NCBI RefSeq assembly: GCF_009830945.1
Contig: NZ_ML776454.1
Coordinates: 464,674 to 528,673, forward strand
Length of the DNA stretch: 64,000 bases
Direction: 5' to 3'
Source of the DNA: Nocardiopsis sp. FR4
GTDB taxonomy: Bacteria > Actinomycetota > Actinomycetes > Streptosporangiales > Streptosporangiaceae
In this document: positions 49,057 through 57,500 of the stretch, one piece after another
Numbering within the stretch: position 1 is the stretch's first letter
Layout: each line of letters starts with the position of its first letter
The notes under the pieces: model-generated
What the model was told of the DNA's origin: nothing
What the model saw: only the letters and a program-made list of their open reading frames with translations
Databases searched by the model: none
Made by a program: the position numbers and the translations under genes

Positions 49057-50256
49057 ATGTCCCCGACCGACACCCGAGGCCCGCTTCGCGTGGCCATCGT
49101 GACAGAATCCTTCCTCCCCCAGGTCAACGGGGTCACCAACTCCGTGTGCCGGGTCGCCGACCTGCTGGCCGCCCGGGGCCACCAGGCCCTGGTCCTGGCC
49201 CCCGGCATCGGACCCTCCTCCTACGCGGGCTTTCCCGTGGTCCGCCTGCCCTCCCTGCCCCTGCCGTTCTACCGCGACTTCTCCCTGGGCCTGCCCGCCC
49301 GGCGCACGATGACCGCGGCGATCCGGTCCTTCTCCCCGGACGTCGTCCACCTGGCCTCGCCCGCCCTGCTGGGCTCGGCGGCCGTGGAGGCGGCCCGCAG
49401 GTGGGCGCTGCCGACGGTGGCCGTGTTCCAGACCGACCTGCCCGGCTTCGCGGCCCGCTACCGGCTGCCCGGGCGGGACACCATGTGGTCGGTGCTGCGC
49501 AGGATCCACGCGGCCGTGGACCGCACGCTGGTGCCCTCCTCGGCCACCATGGAGGCCCTGTCCGACCGGGGGTTCCCCCGGCTGGACCTGTGGCAGCGCG
49601 GTGTGGACACCCGGCGCTTCTCCCCCGCGCACCGGGACGAGGAGCTGCGCCGCAGGCTGGCGCCGAACGGGGAGACCATCGTGGGCTACGTCGGGCGGCT
49701 GGCCCGCGACAAGCGGGTCGACCTGCTGGCCCACGTGGCGCGGCTGCGCGGGATCAGGCTGGTCGTGGTGGGCGACGGGCCCGAGCGCGCACGGCTGCGG
49801 CGGCGGCTGCCCGACGCGGTGTTCACCGGCCAGCGCACCGGTGAGGACCTGTCCCGGCTGTACGCGTCCATGGACGTGTTCGTGCACACCGGCGCCGACG
49901 AGACCTTCTGCCAGGCCGTCCAGGAGGCGCTGGCCTCGGGCGTGCCGGTGGTGGCGCCGGCCTCGGGCGGACCGCTGGACCTGGTGGCCCCCGAGCACAA
50001 CGGATTGCTGTACGCGCCGGAGTCGGTGCGCGAGCTGCGTGTGGCGGTGGGGCGGCTGGCCCACAACACCGACGTGCGGCGGCGGATGGCCCGGGCGGCG
50101 CGCCCGTCGGTGGAGCACCGCACGTGGGAGGCGGTGGGCGAGCAGCTGCTCGACCACTACCGCGCGGTGATCACGCCGAGCCGGGAGCTGGTCGCCCGCG
50201 CCGCGGGCCAGGAGTACGCCGTGCCCGGCCGGGCCTCCTCCGGCCCCGTCCGGTAG
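49057..50256 (+). CDS. GT4-family glycosyltransferase (MgtA/PimB-like)
   Basis: This 399-residue GT-B enzyme has the N-terminal segment VAIVTESFLPQVNGVTNSVC, typical of actinobacterial alpha-mannosyltransferases such as MgtA and of PimB-like proteins, and the C-terminal donor site IVGYVGRLARDKRVDLLA plus the EX7E element ETFCQAVQEALASGVPVVAP. It probably uses a GDP-mannose or other nucleotide sugar to modify a glycolipid or phosphatidylinositol mannoside. ATG 49057 has GGGAG 8 nt upstream. It is a single gene followed by a 17-bp stem terminator. Confidence 0.88.
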   Translation: MSPTDTRGPLRVAIVTESFLPQVNGVTNSVCRVADLLAARGHQALVLAPGIGPSSYAGFPVVRLPSLPLPFYRDFSLGLPARRTMTAAIRSFSPDVVHLASPALLGSAAVEAARRWALPTVAVFQTDLPGFAARYRLPGRDTMWSVLRRIHAAVDRTLVPSSATMEALSDRGFPRLDLWQRGVDTRRFSPAHRDEELRRRLAPNGETIVGYVGRLARDKRVDLLAHVARLRGIRLVVVGDGPERARLRRRLPDAVFTGQRTGEDLSRLYASMDVFVHTGADETFCQAVQEALASGVPVVAPASGGPLDLVAPEHNGLLYAPESVRELRVAVGRLAHNTDVRRRMARAARPSVEHRTWEAVGEQLLDHYRAVITPSRELVARAAGQEYAVPGRASSGPVR

Positions 50257-50265
50257 GCGGTCATC

Positions 50266-50302
50266 CGGCGGTCCGCCCGGCCCCGGGCCGGGCGGACCGC
50301 CG
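50266..50302 (+). terminator. Very stable terminator hairpin, 17-bp perfect stem
   Basis: CGGCGGTCCGCCCGGCC at 50266-50282 pairs with 50286-50302 around a 3-nt loop, 9 bp after the GT4 stop codon. A second, smaller GC hairpin follows near 50317-50350. Confidence 0.75.
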
Positions 50303-50434
50303 TGGTGGGAGGTTCCGGCCGCCCCCGGGAGGAGCGGCCGGGGGAGGCCGGAGGAAGCGCGTCCGCCCCGCCCCCTTAACGGGGCGGACGCCGAAGATGG
50401 TCTGGGGCCGGGCGCCGCGGAGGGCCGCCCGCGC

Positions 50435-51769
50435 CTAGAGGGCCGGCTGAGGCGCGCTCTCGGAGAGCCCGGGCAGGGCCGGGCCGGGCACGGACCCCGC
50501 GCCGACCAGCTGGGCCAGGACCTCGTCGAGGCGGTCGAGGTGGGAGCGGATCCACGGCAGGGCCAAGGGGTCGGTGGCGGCCAGGGAGGCGTAGCGGCGC
50601 TCCTCGGTGTCGCCGTAGAGCAGGCTGGTGGCGACCCGCACGCGCAGGGCGTCGGAGCCCTCCCCGAACTCGACGGCGGGCAGCACGCCCATGCCGAAGC
50701 GCTCCAGCAGCAGCCCGGCCAGCTCGGACCCCGTGGTCACCCCGTGCCGCGCGGCCAGCCGTCCGCGGAACGGTTCGAAGTCGGGGTAGAGGTAGAACGC
50801 CGCCCGCGGCCGGGCGACGGCCGCGCCCGCTCGGGCGAACGCGTCGGTGACCGCCCCGGCCACCACGCCGTGCAGGCGGCGGCTGCGGTCGATGTGGTCC
50901 ACGAGCTCGGCGGGTTCGGTGAAGGCGTAGGCGGCGGCCTCCTGGACGGGGGCGGCCGGGCTCGACCAGATCTCGCTGGCCACGCCGAGCAGCCCTCCGC
51001 GCAGGCGGTGGCCGATCTCGGAGTCGGGCAGGCGGACGACGCCGATGCGCCAGCCTCCCAGCGCCAGGTTCTTGCTCAGGCCGGTGGAGATGACGGTGCG
51101 CTCGGGGGCGTACTCGGCCGGGCTGTGCACCTCGGCGGCCTCCCCGCCGGGGGCGGCGGGGTGGAGGAGGTCGCGGTAGATCTCGTCGGAGATGATCACC
51201 AGGTCCAGTTCGCGCGCAACCTCGCACAGGCGGCGGACGGTGTCGGCGTCGGCCACCGTGCCGGTCGGGTTGTCGGGCACGGTGACGATGACGGCGTTGA
51301 CGGTGCGGCCCTGTTCGCGGGCCGCGGTGACCGCGGCGTGCAGCAGGTCGGGCTGGGGGACACCGCCCTGACCGGTGACCGTGGGCACCATGACCGGCCG
51401 CTGGCCCGTCAGGCGGCTCTGCGCGGCGTAGCTGACCCAGCTGGGCGCGGCGAGCGCGGTGTCCCCGCCGATCTCCAGCAGCAGGCTGTAGAGCAGGGGC
51501 TTGCTGCCGGGACCGGCGATGACCAGTGCGGGGTCGGTCGGCAGCCCGCGCCGGCTCCAGTACCCGGCCGCCGCCTCGCGCAGGGCCTCCGACCCGGCCA
51601 CGGGCCCGTAGGCGTTGGCCCCGTTGCCCTCGGTGAGTCGGTCGCGCATGACCGGGTGGACCGGGAGTCCGGCCTCGCCGAAGCCCAGGGGAAGCACACG
51701 GCACCCCTGGCGGCGCTTCTCGGCGAGGGCTTCGTTGACGGCGAGGGTCGCGGACACAGTGACGGCCAT
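50435..51769 (-). CDS. Class I/II PLP-dependent aminotransferase
   Basis: This 444-residue enzyme follows the aspartate-aminotransferase fold: LPLGFGEAGLPVHPVMRDRL, GPGSKPLLYSLLLEIGGDTA, VTVPDNPTGTVADADTVRRL, IISDEIYRDLL, and the Schiff-base Lys in ISTGLSKNLALGGWRIG. The Arg near the C-terminus (LRVRVATSLLYG) would bind the substrate carboxylate. Substrate is unknown. It is divergent from the LysR gene 126 bp away, which probably regulates it. ATG 51769 has only a weak ribosome-binding site. Confidence 0.88.
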   Translation of the reverse strand: MAVTVSATLAVNEALAEKRRQGCRVLPLGFGEAGLPVHPVMRDRLTEGNGANAYGPVAGSEALREAAAGYWSRRGLPTDPALVIAGPGSKPLLYSLLLEIGGDTALAAPSWVSYAAQSRLTGQRPVMVPTVTGQGGVPQPDLLHAAVTAAREQGRTVNAVIVTVPDNPTGTVADADTVRRLCEVARELDLVIISDEIYRDLLHPAAPGGEAAEVHSPAEYAPERTVISTGLSKNLALGGWRIGVVRLPDSEIGHRLRGGLLGVASEIWSSPAAPVQEAAAYAFTEPAELVDHIDRSRRLHGVVAGAVTDAFARAGAAVARPRAAFYLYPDFEPFRGRLAARHGVTTGSELAGLLLERFGMGVLPAVEFGEGSDALRVRVATSLLYGDTEERRYASLAATDPLALPWIRSHLDRLDEVLAQLVGAGSVPGPALPGLSESAPQPAL

Positions 51770-51848
51770 GGAAGACTCATCTCCGGCTTGTCGTGGAATG
51801 CGTGGCCGATGGTGACGGCCTGTTCACCCACACACTGCCCAGACCACG

Positions 51849-51877
51849 GCATCAGTACAAGCGAGTCTTTTCGATGC
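51849..51877. promoter_or_regulatory. Inverted repeat GCATC-N19-GATGC in the aminotransferase/LysR intergenic region
   Basis: The arms at 51849-51853 and 51873-51877 are perfect. The site lies 80-108 bp upstream of the aminotransferase start and overlaps the expected -35 region of the LysR gene. This placement fits a LysR-type autoregulatory site, but the arm length is short. Confidence 0.3.
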
Positions 51878-51883
51878 TGAGCG

Positions 51884-51889
51884 TAAGAT
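51884..51889 (+). promoter_or_regulatory. -10 element (TAAGAT) of a leaderless LysR promoter
   Basis: TAAGAT ends 6 nt before ATG 51896. The gap is CTCCTT, which is the complement of a ribosome-binding site rather than one, so leaderless translation is strongly suggested. Confidence 0.6.
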
Positions 51890-51895
51890 CTCCTT

Positions 51896-52834
51896 ATGCT
51901 CGACCTCCGCCGCCTCCAGGTCCTGCGCGAGTTCAGCGCCCGGGGCACGATCGCGGCCACCGCCAGCGCCCTGGGCTACACGCCCTCGGCGGTCTCCCAG
52001 CAGTTGGCCACCCTGGAGCGGGAGACGGGGGTGGCGCTGCTGGACCGCTCCGCGCGGGGCGCCGAGCTCACCGACGCCGGACGGCTCCTGGTGAGCCAGG
52101 CCGAGGAGATCCTGGCCCTGGTGGAGGCCACCGAGTCGGTGCTCGCCGAGCAGTCCAACCTGGCCCTGGGGACGGTGACCGTCACGGCCTTCCCGACGGC
52201 GGCCGTGGCCTTCGCCCCGTTACTCGTACCGCCGCTGCGCGAACACCGGGGGATGCAGCTGCTGCTGCGCCAGACCCTGCTCGCGACCGGGACCCAGCAG
52301 GTGCGTTCGCGGGAGGTGGACATCGCCCTGGTCGACGACTGGTCGGGGCAGCACCCGGGGCGCGGGCACGACGGCGGCCTGCGGCACGTCCGCCTGATGC
52401 GCGACCCCATGGTGCTGGCGGTGCCCGAGACCCACCGCCTGGCCGACTCCGCCGTCGCGGTGGTGCTGGAGGAGCTGCTGAGCGAACCGTGGATCGTGAC
52501 GCCCGAGAGCGAGCGCTCCCGCGAGGGCACGGACCGGCTGCTGGCCGAGGTGGGCGGGCTGCCCTCGGCCGCGTGGGAGTTCGAGGGGCTGGGCACGGTG
52601 CTGAGCCTGGTCTCGCGCGGGATCGGGATCGCCGCCGTTCCGGCCCTGGCGATGGTGGGCGGCCCTGCGGGGCTGGTGTACCGGAAGCTGCCCCGCTCGG
52701 CGCCGGTGCGGCACGTGTACGCGGTGGTGCGCTCGGTGGCGGTGCGCCGCCCGGCGGTGAACGTGACCCTGTCCGCGCTGCGCGAGGCCACGCGGCAGGT
52801 GGAGGCGGAGATCGCCGAGACGGTCGCGGCGTAG
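51896..52834 (+). CDS. LysR-family transcriptional regulator
   Basis: This 312-residue protein has the LysR winged helix-turn-helix at residues 1-60 (LDLRRLQVLREFSARGTIAA then LGYTPSAVSQQLATLERETG) and a periplasmic-binding-like effector domain after residue 90. In this family the regulator usually controls the divergent gene, here the PLP aminotransferase at 50435-51769. The promoter is leaderless. It converges on the small coiled-coil gene with 104 bp between. Effector unknown. Confidence 0.93.
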   Translation: MLDLRRLQVLREFSARGTIAATASALGYTPSAVSQQLATLERETGVALLDRSARGAELTDAGRLLVSQAEEILALVEATESVLAEQSNLALGTVTVTAFPTAAVAFAPLLVPPLREHRGMQLLLRQTLLATGTQQVRSREVDIALVDDWSGQHPGRGHDGGLRHVRLMRDPMVLAVPETHRLADSAVAVVLEELLSEPWIVTPESERSREGTDRLLAEVGGLPSAAWEFEGLGTVLSLVSRGIGIAAVPALAMVGGPAGLVYRKLPRSAPVRHVYAVVRSVAVRRPAVNVTLSALREATRQVEAEIAETVAA

Positions 52835-52938
52835 GGGGCTCAGCGCCCTCCGGAACGACGACGCGCGGCCCGTCCCCCCCCGGGTCGGACCACGCGTCGG
52901 ATGAGGTGTTCGGTACGGTGCCGTGCGCCGCGCGCCGT

Positions 52939-53289
52939 TCACTCCGGACTTTCCCTGCGGCGCGTCCGGTCGATCCGGCGTCGCAGCTTGCGACAGAGGT
53001 GGAGTGCCCGGTCCCGGTCGTCGCGGGCGTTCCACCACCGGGCGTAGGTTTCCAGTCTTCTTTTGCGCAGTGCCTCCAGTTCCGCCTCCATCCGGTTCAC
53101 CCGGTGCTCCAGGTCGATGCGCTCGCGTTCGAACACCGACATGTCGCGTTCGTGGAATCCCGCTTCGCGCTCGGCGCTGAGGAGCCGTTCGGTGAGGTCT
53201 TCGGTCGTGTTGCCGCCACGGGCGGTCCGGCTGCGGCCGGACTGTGCGCTGATGCCTTCGAACCACACAACATCTTGTGTTTCCCGCAT
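52939..53289 (-). CDS. Small charged coiled-coil protein, unknown function
   Basis: This 116-residue protein is rich in Arg and Glu with heptad-like stretches (VFERERIDLEHRVNRMEAEL, EALRKRRLETYARWWNARDD) and ends with RKLRRRIDRTRRRESPE. The basic coiled-coil tail resembles, in composition, the C-termini of the glycosyltransferases at 23230-28880, but that may be coincidental. ATG 53289 has no ribosome-binding site, so it could be leaderless. The 110 bp upstream are the most A/T-rich stretch in this region. It follows the GT4 gene in the same direction. It may be an ordinary lineage-specific gene. Confidence 0.5.
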   Translation of the reverse strand: MRETQDVVWFEGISAQSGRSRTARGGNTTEDLTERLLSAEREAGFHERDMSVFERERIDLEHRVNRMEAELEALRKRRLETYARWWNARDDRDRALHLCRKLRRRIDRTRRRESPE

Positions 53290-53398
53290 CAGGACACAAT
53301 CACGGGTCGCTACGCAAAGAATACGGAAAGTGGCAAAGAGCTCAGAACAACCATGTAGTCCGCATTTCAGACATCACGCCGCGACAGGAGACCCCCGC

Positions 53399-54625
53399 CT
53401 ACACCGCCACCGCCTGTTCGGGTACCACCCGCTCGGCCCACAGCGGCTGGGGAGCCGTGCCCCGCAGCCGCTCGTAGACGGCCTCGAACCGCTCCAGCGA
53501 CCGGTGGTGGTCGTGCCGCAGGGCGAGCTCACGGCTGGCGGCGCCCATGGCCGCGTTCCGGGGGCCGAGCACGGTGCGCAGGTGCCCGGCCAGGCACGAG
53601 TCGTCCCCGGGCGGGAAGAGGAAGCCGTTGCGCCCCTCCTCCACCAGGTGCGGCAGGGCCATCGCGTCCGCGGCCACCACCGGCAGGCCGGTGGACATCG
53701 CCTCCAGGGTGGCGATGCTCTGCAGCTCGGCGACACCGGCGATGGCGAAGGCGTTCCCGGCCGCGTACACCAGAGGCAGGTCCTCGTCCGGCACGAACCC
53801 CAGGAAGAACACCCGGTCCGCCACCCCCAGCTCCGCGGCCAGGGCGCGCAGCTCCGCCTCGCGCTGCCCGGTCCCGGCCAGGGCCAGCTGGGCGTCGTGC
53901 TCCGGCACGATCCTGGCCAGCGCGCGGATCGTGTCCTGGATCCGCTTCTCCTCGTCCAGGCGCCCCACGAACACGACCGTGTCCCGGTCGGGCAGGCCGA
54001 ACCGGCGCCGCGCCGCCGCGCGCTCCCCCGCCCGGGGGTGGAACCGGTCCAGGTCGATCCCGCAGGAGATGTCCTCGACCGCGCGGGCCAGCCCCTTGTC
54101 GCGCAGCAGCGACGCCGCGCGCGGCGTCGGCGTGGTCACGTAGTCGGCCTCGGCCGCCACCCGGACCATGTCCATCCAGGCCAGCGACCCCGCCACCTCC
54201 TGCATGGGAGCCGGGATCCGGGCGTGGGCGTACAGGTTGTCCGGCATGAAGTGGTTGGTGAGCACCACCGGGACGCCGAGCGCGCGCCCCCTGCGCATCG
54301 CCGTCCGGCTGACCGGGAAGTGGCTCTGGGCGTGCACGACATCGGGGTCCAGGCGCTGCAGGAGCCGGGTGATGTGCCCGCCCATGCCCAGCGGGACGGC
54401 GGCGCGCATGCTCGTCTGGAAGGGCAGCTGGGCCGAGCGGAGCCGGTGCTCGGTCACCGGGCCGTTGGCCGTCACGTACGGCTCGCCCCGCTCGGAGGGG
54501 CAGAGCACGTGGACCCGGTGCCCCCGAGCCGCCAGCCCCTCGGCCAGGCGGTGGGTGAAGTACCCCGCGCCGTTGACGTCGGGCGGGTAGGTGTCGGTGG
54601 CGATCAGGACGCGCAGCGGCCTCAT
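53399..54625 (-). CDS. GT4-family glycosyltransferase
   Basis: This 408-residue GT-B enzyme has the N-terminal motif VLIATDTYPPDVNGAGYFTH and C-terminal donor site VVFVGRLDEEKRIQDTIRAL, LALAGTGQREAELRALA and the EX7E element ELQSIATLEAMSTGLPVVAA. It resembles actinobacterial alpha-mannosyl or glucosyl transferases of phospholipid or trehalose-lipid pathways. ATG 54625 has an excellent AAGGAG site and lies 16 bp after the upstream permease gene, so the two are one operon. Acceptor is unknown. Confidence 0.88.
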   Translation of the reverse strand: MRPLRVLIATDTYPPDVNGAGYFTHRLAEGLAARGHRVHVLCPSERGEPYVTANGPVTEHRLRSAQLPFQTSMRAAVPLGMGGHITRLLQRLDPDVVHAQSHFPVSRTAMRRGRALGVPVVLTNHFMPDNLYAHARIPAPMQEVAGSLAWMDMVRVAAEADYVTTPTPRAASLLRDKGLARAVEDISCGIDLDRFHPRAGERAAARRRFGLPDRDTVVFVGRLDEEKRIQDTIRALARIVPEHDAQLALAGTGQREAELRALAAELGVADRVFFLGFVPDEDLPLVYAAGNAFAIAGVAELQSIATLEAMSTGLPVVAADAMALPHLVEEGRNGFLFPPGDDSCLAGHLRTVLGPRNAAMGAASRELALRHDHHRSLERFEAVYERLRGTAPQPLWAERVVPEQAVAV

Positions 54626-54641
54626 GGTGGAACTCCTTCGT

Positions 54642-55532
54642 TCAGCGGGTGGAGGTGGACTCGGTGGTGCTCCGGGGTGCCTCGGGGTTGCGGTGGCGCG
54701 CCTGCGCCAGCGCGACGGTCCCGGCGACCGCCAGGCCCGTGAAGGCCAGCGCCGCCAGCTGGGCGGGGGCGGTCCCGGGGGCGCCCTCCCCCAGGATCAG
54801 GGCGCCGATGGCCACGCCCACCACCGGATCGGTGATCAGGAGGGTGGCGTAGGCGGCCGAGAAGTGGCCGGTGCGGTAGGCGTTCTGCATCAGCAGCGCG
54901 CCGAAGACGCCCGTGGCCAGGGCGAGTGCGGTCAGCAGGCCGAACACGCCCGTCCAGTCCGTGAAGGCGTTGGCGGTGACCACCCGCGCCAGCCCGGACG
55001 TGGTGCCCATGGCCGCGCCCCCCGCGAGGGCGAGCAGGATGGCCCTGGTCGCGCTGGGCACGCAGTGCGCGGTGAAGTGGACCGCGGCGCCGGCGCCGAG
55101 GACGGCTCCGGCCAGGGCCAGGGCCGCGCCCGCGCTCATGGCGGGGGTGGCGGCGGCGTGCGGGAACAGCGAGAGCACACCGACCAGGCCGACCATGACC
55201 GCGGATCCGGCGACGGCCTGGGACGGGGCCACCCGGCGCCGGTTGAACGCGGCCGAGAGCGCGATGGCGAAGAGCAGACCGGTCACCCCGATCGGCTGGA
55301 TGATGGTCAGCGGCGCACCGCTCAGGGCCAGCAGGTGCAGGACCGAGCCCAGGACCGCCGCGGTGCTGCCCGCCATCCACCGGGGCTGGCGGAGCAGGTG
55401 CAGCAGGAAGCCCGCGCGTGCCACCTGGTGGCCGGGGGCGCGGACCGCGTCGCGCTCCTGGAGGGCCGAGCCGAGCGCCAGAATGAAGGCCCCCGCCACG
55501 GCGAGGAGGACGGGCACCAGCATCAGCGCCAC
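54642..55532 (-). CDS. DMT-superfamily integral membrane protein
   Basis: This 296-residue protein has nine or ten membrane helices arranged as two five-helix halves, as in the drug/metabolite transporter superfamily (EamA/NIPA-like): MLVPVLLAVAGAFILALGSA, TIIQPIGVTGLLFAIALSAA and LITDPVVGVAIGALILGEG. The IGVTG and DPVV repeats are typical of the actinobacterial subgroup next to glycosyltransferases. It could flip or export a lipid or sugar precursor, or carry a metal ion. The GTG start at 55532 is uncertain; ATG 55523 would remove three residues. Confidence 0.85.
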   Translation of the reverse strand: MALMLVPVLLAVAGAFILALGSALQERDAVRAPGHQVARAGFLLHLLRQPRWMAGSTAAVLGSVLHLLALSGAPLTIIQPIGVTGLLFAIALSAAFNRRRVAPSQAVAGSAVMVGLVGVLSLFPHAAATPAMSAGAALALAGAVLGAGAAVHFTAHCVPSATRAILLALAGGAAMGTTSGLARVVTANAFTDWTGVFGLLTALALATGVFGALLMQNAYRTGHFSAAYATLLITDPVVGVAIGALILGEGAPGTAPAQLAALAFTGLAVAGTVALAQARHRNPEAPRSTTESTSTR

Positions 55533-55782
55533 CGTCCCGACCCGCCCGCGGGTCTCACCCGTCCGTCCTGCATTCCGTCATCCCCTGGTGTTCGCTGTGC
55601 ACCGACCGCGGATACGGCCACAACGTTAGGGACGGGCCCCGTGCCGTGGCGATAACGGCAGCCCCCGTTTCGGAGTGGTGCTGCCCCCACCCGTTCTCGG
55701 GGTACCGACCCCGAGCGGGGAACCCGAGGCCGCCGGGCCCCGGGGATGCGCCCGTGTGGAGGATCATGGCACCATGTCCGGT

Positions 55783-55798
55783 AATGGTCTAGACCGGA
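55783..55798. promoter_or_regulatory. DasR-type operator (dre) upstream of the hexosaminidase gene
   Basis: AATGGTCTAGACCGGA contains the palindromic core GGTCTAGACC of the DasR-responsive element (consensus ACTGGTCTAGACCACT, established in Streptomyces). The site lies 15 bp before the GTG start, covering the expected promoter, so DasR binding would repress and GlcN-6-P-type effectors would release it. The operator fits the adjacent N-acetylglucosamine-releasing enzyme. Confidence 0.85.
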
Positions 55799-55813
55799 TA
55801 GGAGCGGTACTCC

Positions 55814-57448
55814 GTGACCGACAACTCCCCCTTCGCCAGCCGTCCCCTCATCCCCCGCCCCGTCACGGCGGTGGCGGGTGACACGGCGGGCCTCGTACTC
55901 ACCGCTTCGACCAGGGTGTCCGCCGACCCCGACGCCCGGGGCACGCTCACGTGGCTTCAGCGTGAACTCGGTGCGGCCACCGGGCTACCCCTGGCCACCG
56001 GGGACGAGACCAGCTCCCAGATCCGGCTGAGCGTGGACCCGGGTGCGGGTCTGGGCCGCGAGGGCTACCGCCTGATCGTGGACGACGAGGGAGCCCTGGT
56101 CGTCGGCAACGACCCGGCCGGGGTGTTCTACGGGGCGCAGACCCTGCGCCAGCTGCTGCCCGCCGACGCCTACCGCGCGGCCCCGCTCGGCGGCACCGAG
56201 TGGACCCTGCCCGCGGGAAGCGTCACCGACGCGCCGCGCTTCGCCTGGCGCGGGGCGATGCTGGACGTGGCCCGCCACTTCCTGCCCAAGCGCGAGGTGA
56301 TGCGGTTCGTCGACCTCATGGCCGCGCACAAGCTCAACGTGCTGCACCTGCACCTGACCGACGACCAGGGGTGGCGCGTGGAGATCCGCCGCTATCCGAA
56401 GCTGACCGAGAGGGGCTCCTGGCGGACGCGCACCCAACAGGGCTGCGCCACCCCTCCGGTGTTCGACGACCGTCCGCACGGCGGGTTCTACACCCAGGAG
56501 GACGTCCGCGAGATCGTCGCCCACGCCGCCGCCCGGCACGTGACCGTGGTCCCCGAGATCGACGTGCCCGGCCACTCGCAGGCCGCCATCCACGCCTACC
56601 CCGAACTGGGCGAGTGCGGGCGGATCCCGGTGGGCACCCAGTGGGGCGTCTTCGAGGAGGTGCTCGCGGTGACCGACGAGGTCCTGGAGTTCTACCGGGG
56701 TGTCCTGGACGAGGTGGTCGAGCTGTTCCCCGGCCCCTACGTCCACGTGGGCGGGGACGAGTGCCCCAAGGCCCAGTGGCGGTCGAGCCCCTCCGCGCAG
56801 CGGCGGATCAAGGAGGAGGGGCTGGCCGACGAGGACGAGCTGCAGAGCTGGTTCATCCGCCAGCTGGACGCGCACCTGACCGCGCGGGGCCGCCGCCTGG
56901 TGGGCTGGGACGAGATCCTGGAGGGGGGTCTCCTGGAGCGGGACGGCGCCGGTGGGGGAGGACGGGCGGGCATCTCGCCCGGAGCCACCGTGATGTCGTG
57001 GCGCGGCGAGGAGGGCGGGGTCGCCGCAGCCCGCGCCGGACACGACGTGGTCATGAGTCCGACCCGTACCTCCTACCTGGACTACCGGCAGTCGGACGCG
57101 GCCGACGAACCGGTCAGGGTGGGCACGCTGCTGCGGACCGAGGACGTCTACCTGGCCGAGCCCGTCCCGGAGGGGCTCACCGACGAGGAGGCCGCGCACG
57201 TGCTGGGCGCGCAGGTGAACGTGTGGACCGAGCACGTCGACACCCCGCGCAGGCTGGACTACATGGTGTTCCCCCGGCTGTCGGCCTTCGCCGAGCAGGT
57301 GTGGTCGACCGGGGAGCGCGACTACGCCGAGTTCGAACCGCGCCTGCGCGGGCACCTGGAGCGGCTCGACGCGGCCGGGGTGGAGTACCGGCCGTTGGAG
57401 GGTCCGCGCCCGTGGCAGACCCGCCCGGGCGTGGTGGGCTGGGACTGA
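55814..57448 (+). CDS. GH20 beta-N-acetylhexosaminidase
   Basis: This 544-residue enzyme removes terminal N-acetylhexosamine. It has the GH20b N-terminal domain, then the catalytic barrel: WRGAMLDVARHFLPKREVMR, KLNVLHLHLTDDQGWRVEIR, VPEIDVPGHSQAAIHAYPEL and the catalytic Asp315-Glu316 pair in HVGGDECPKAQW, in which Asp helps the substrate acetamido group attack and Glu is the acid/base. No signal peptide is visible, so it probably acts on imported chitobiose inside the cell. It sits under a DasR operator, and GTG 55814 has GGAG 8-12 nt upstream. Confidence 0.95.
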   Translation: MTDNSPFASRPLIPRPVTAVAGDTAGLVLTASTRVSADPDARGTLTWLQRELGAATGLPLATGDETSSQIRLSVDPGAGLGREGYRLIVDDEGALVVGNDPAGVFYGAQTLRQLLPADAYRAAPLGGTEWTLPAGSVTDAPRFAWRGAMLDVARHFLPKREVMRFVDLMAAHKLNVLHLHLTDDQGWRVEIRRYPKLTERGSWRTRTQQGCATPPVFDDRPHGGFYTQEDVREIVAHAAARHVTVVPEIDVPGHSQAAIHAYPELGECGRIPVGTQWGVFEEVLAVTDEVLEFYRGVLDEVVELFPGPYVHVGGDECPKAQWRSSPSAQRRIKEEGLADEDELQSWFIRQLDAHLTARGRRLVGWDEILEGGLLERDGAGGGGRAGISPGATVMSWRGEEGGVAAARAGHDVVMSPTRTSYLDYRQSDAADEPVRVGTLLRTEDVYLAEPVPEGLTDEEAAHVLGAQVNVWTEHVDTPRRLDYMVFPRLSAFAEQVWSTGERDYAEFEPRLRGHLERLDAAGVEYRPLEGPRPWQTRPGVVGWD

Positions 57449-57500
57449 GGTGCGCGGAGGAGTCGGACCGCCCGGGCCCCGGAAGCGGGTGGCCCGGGCC

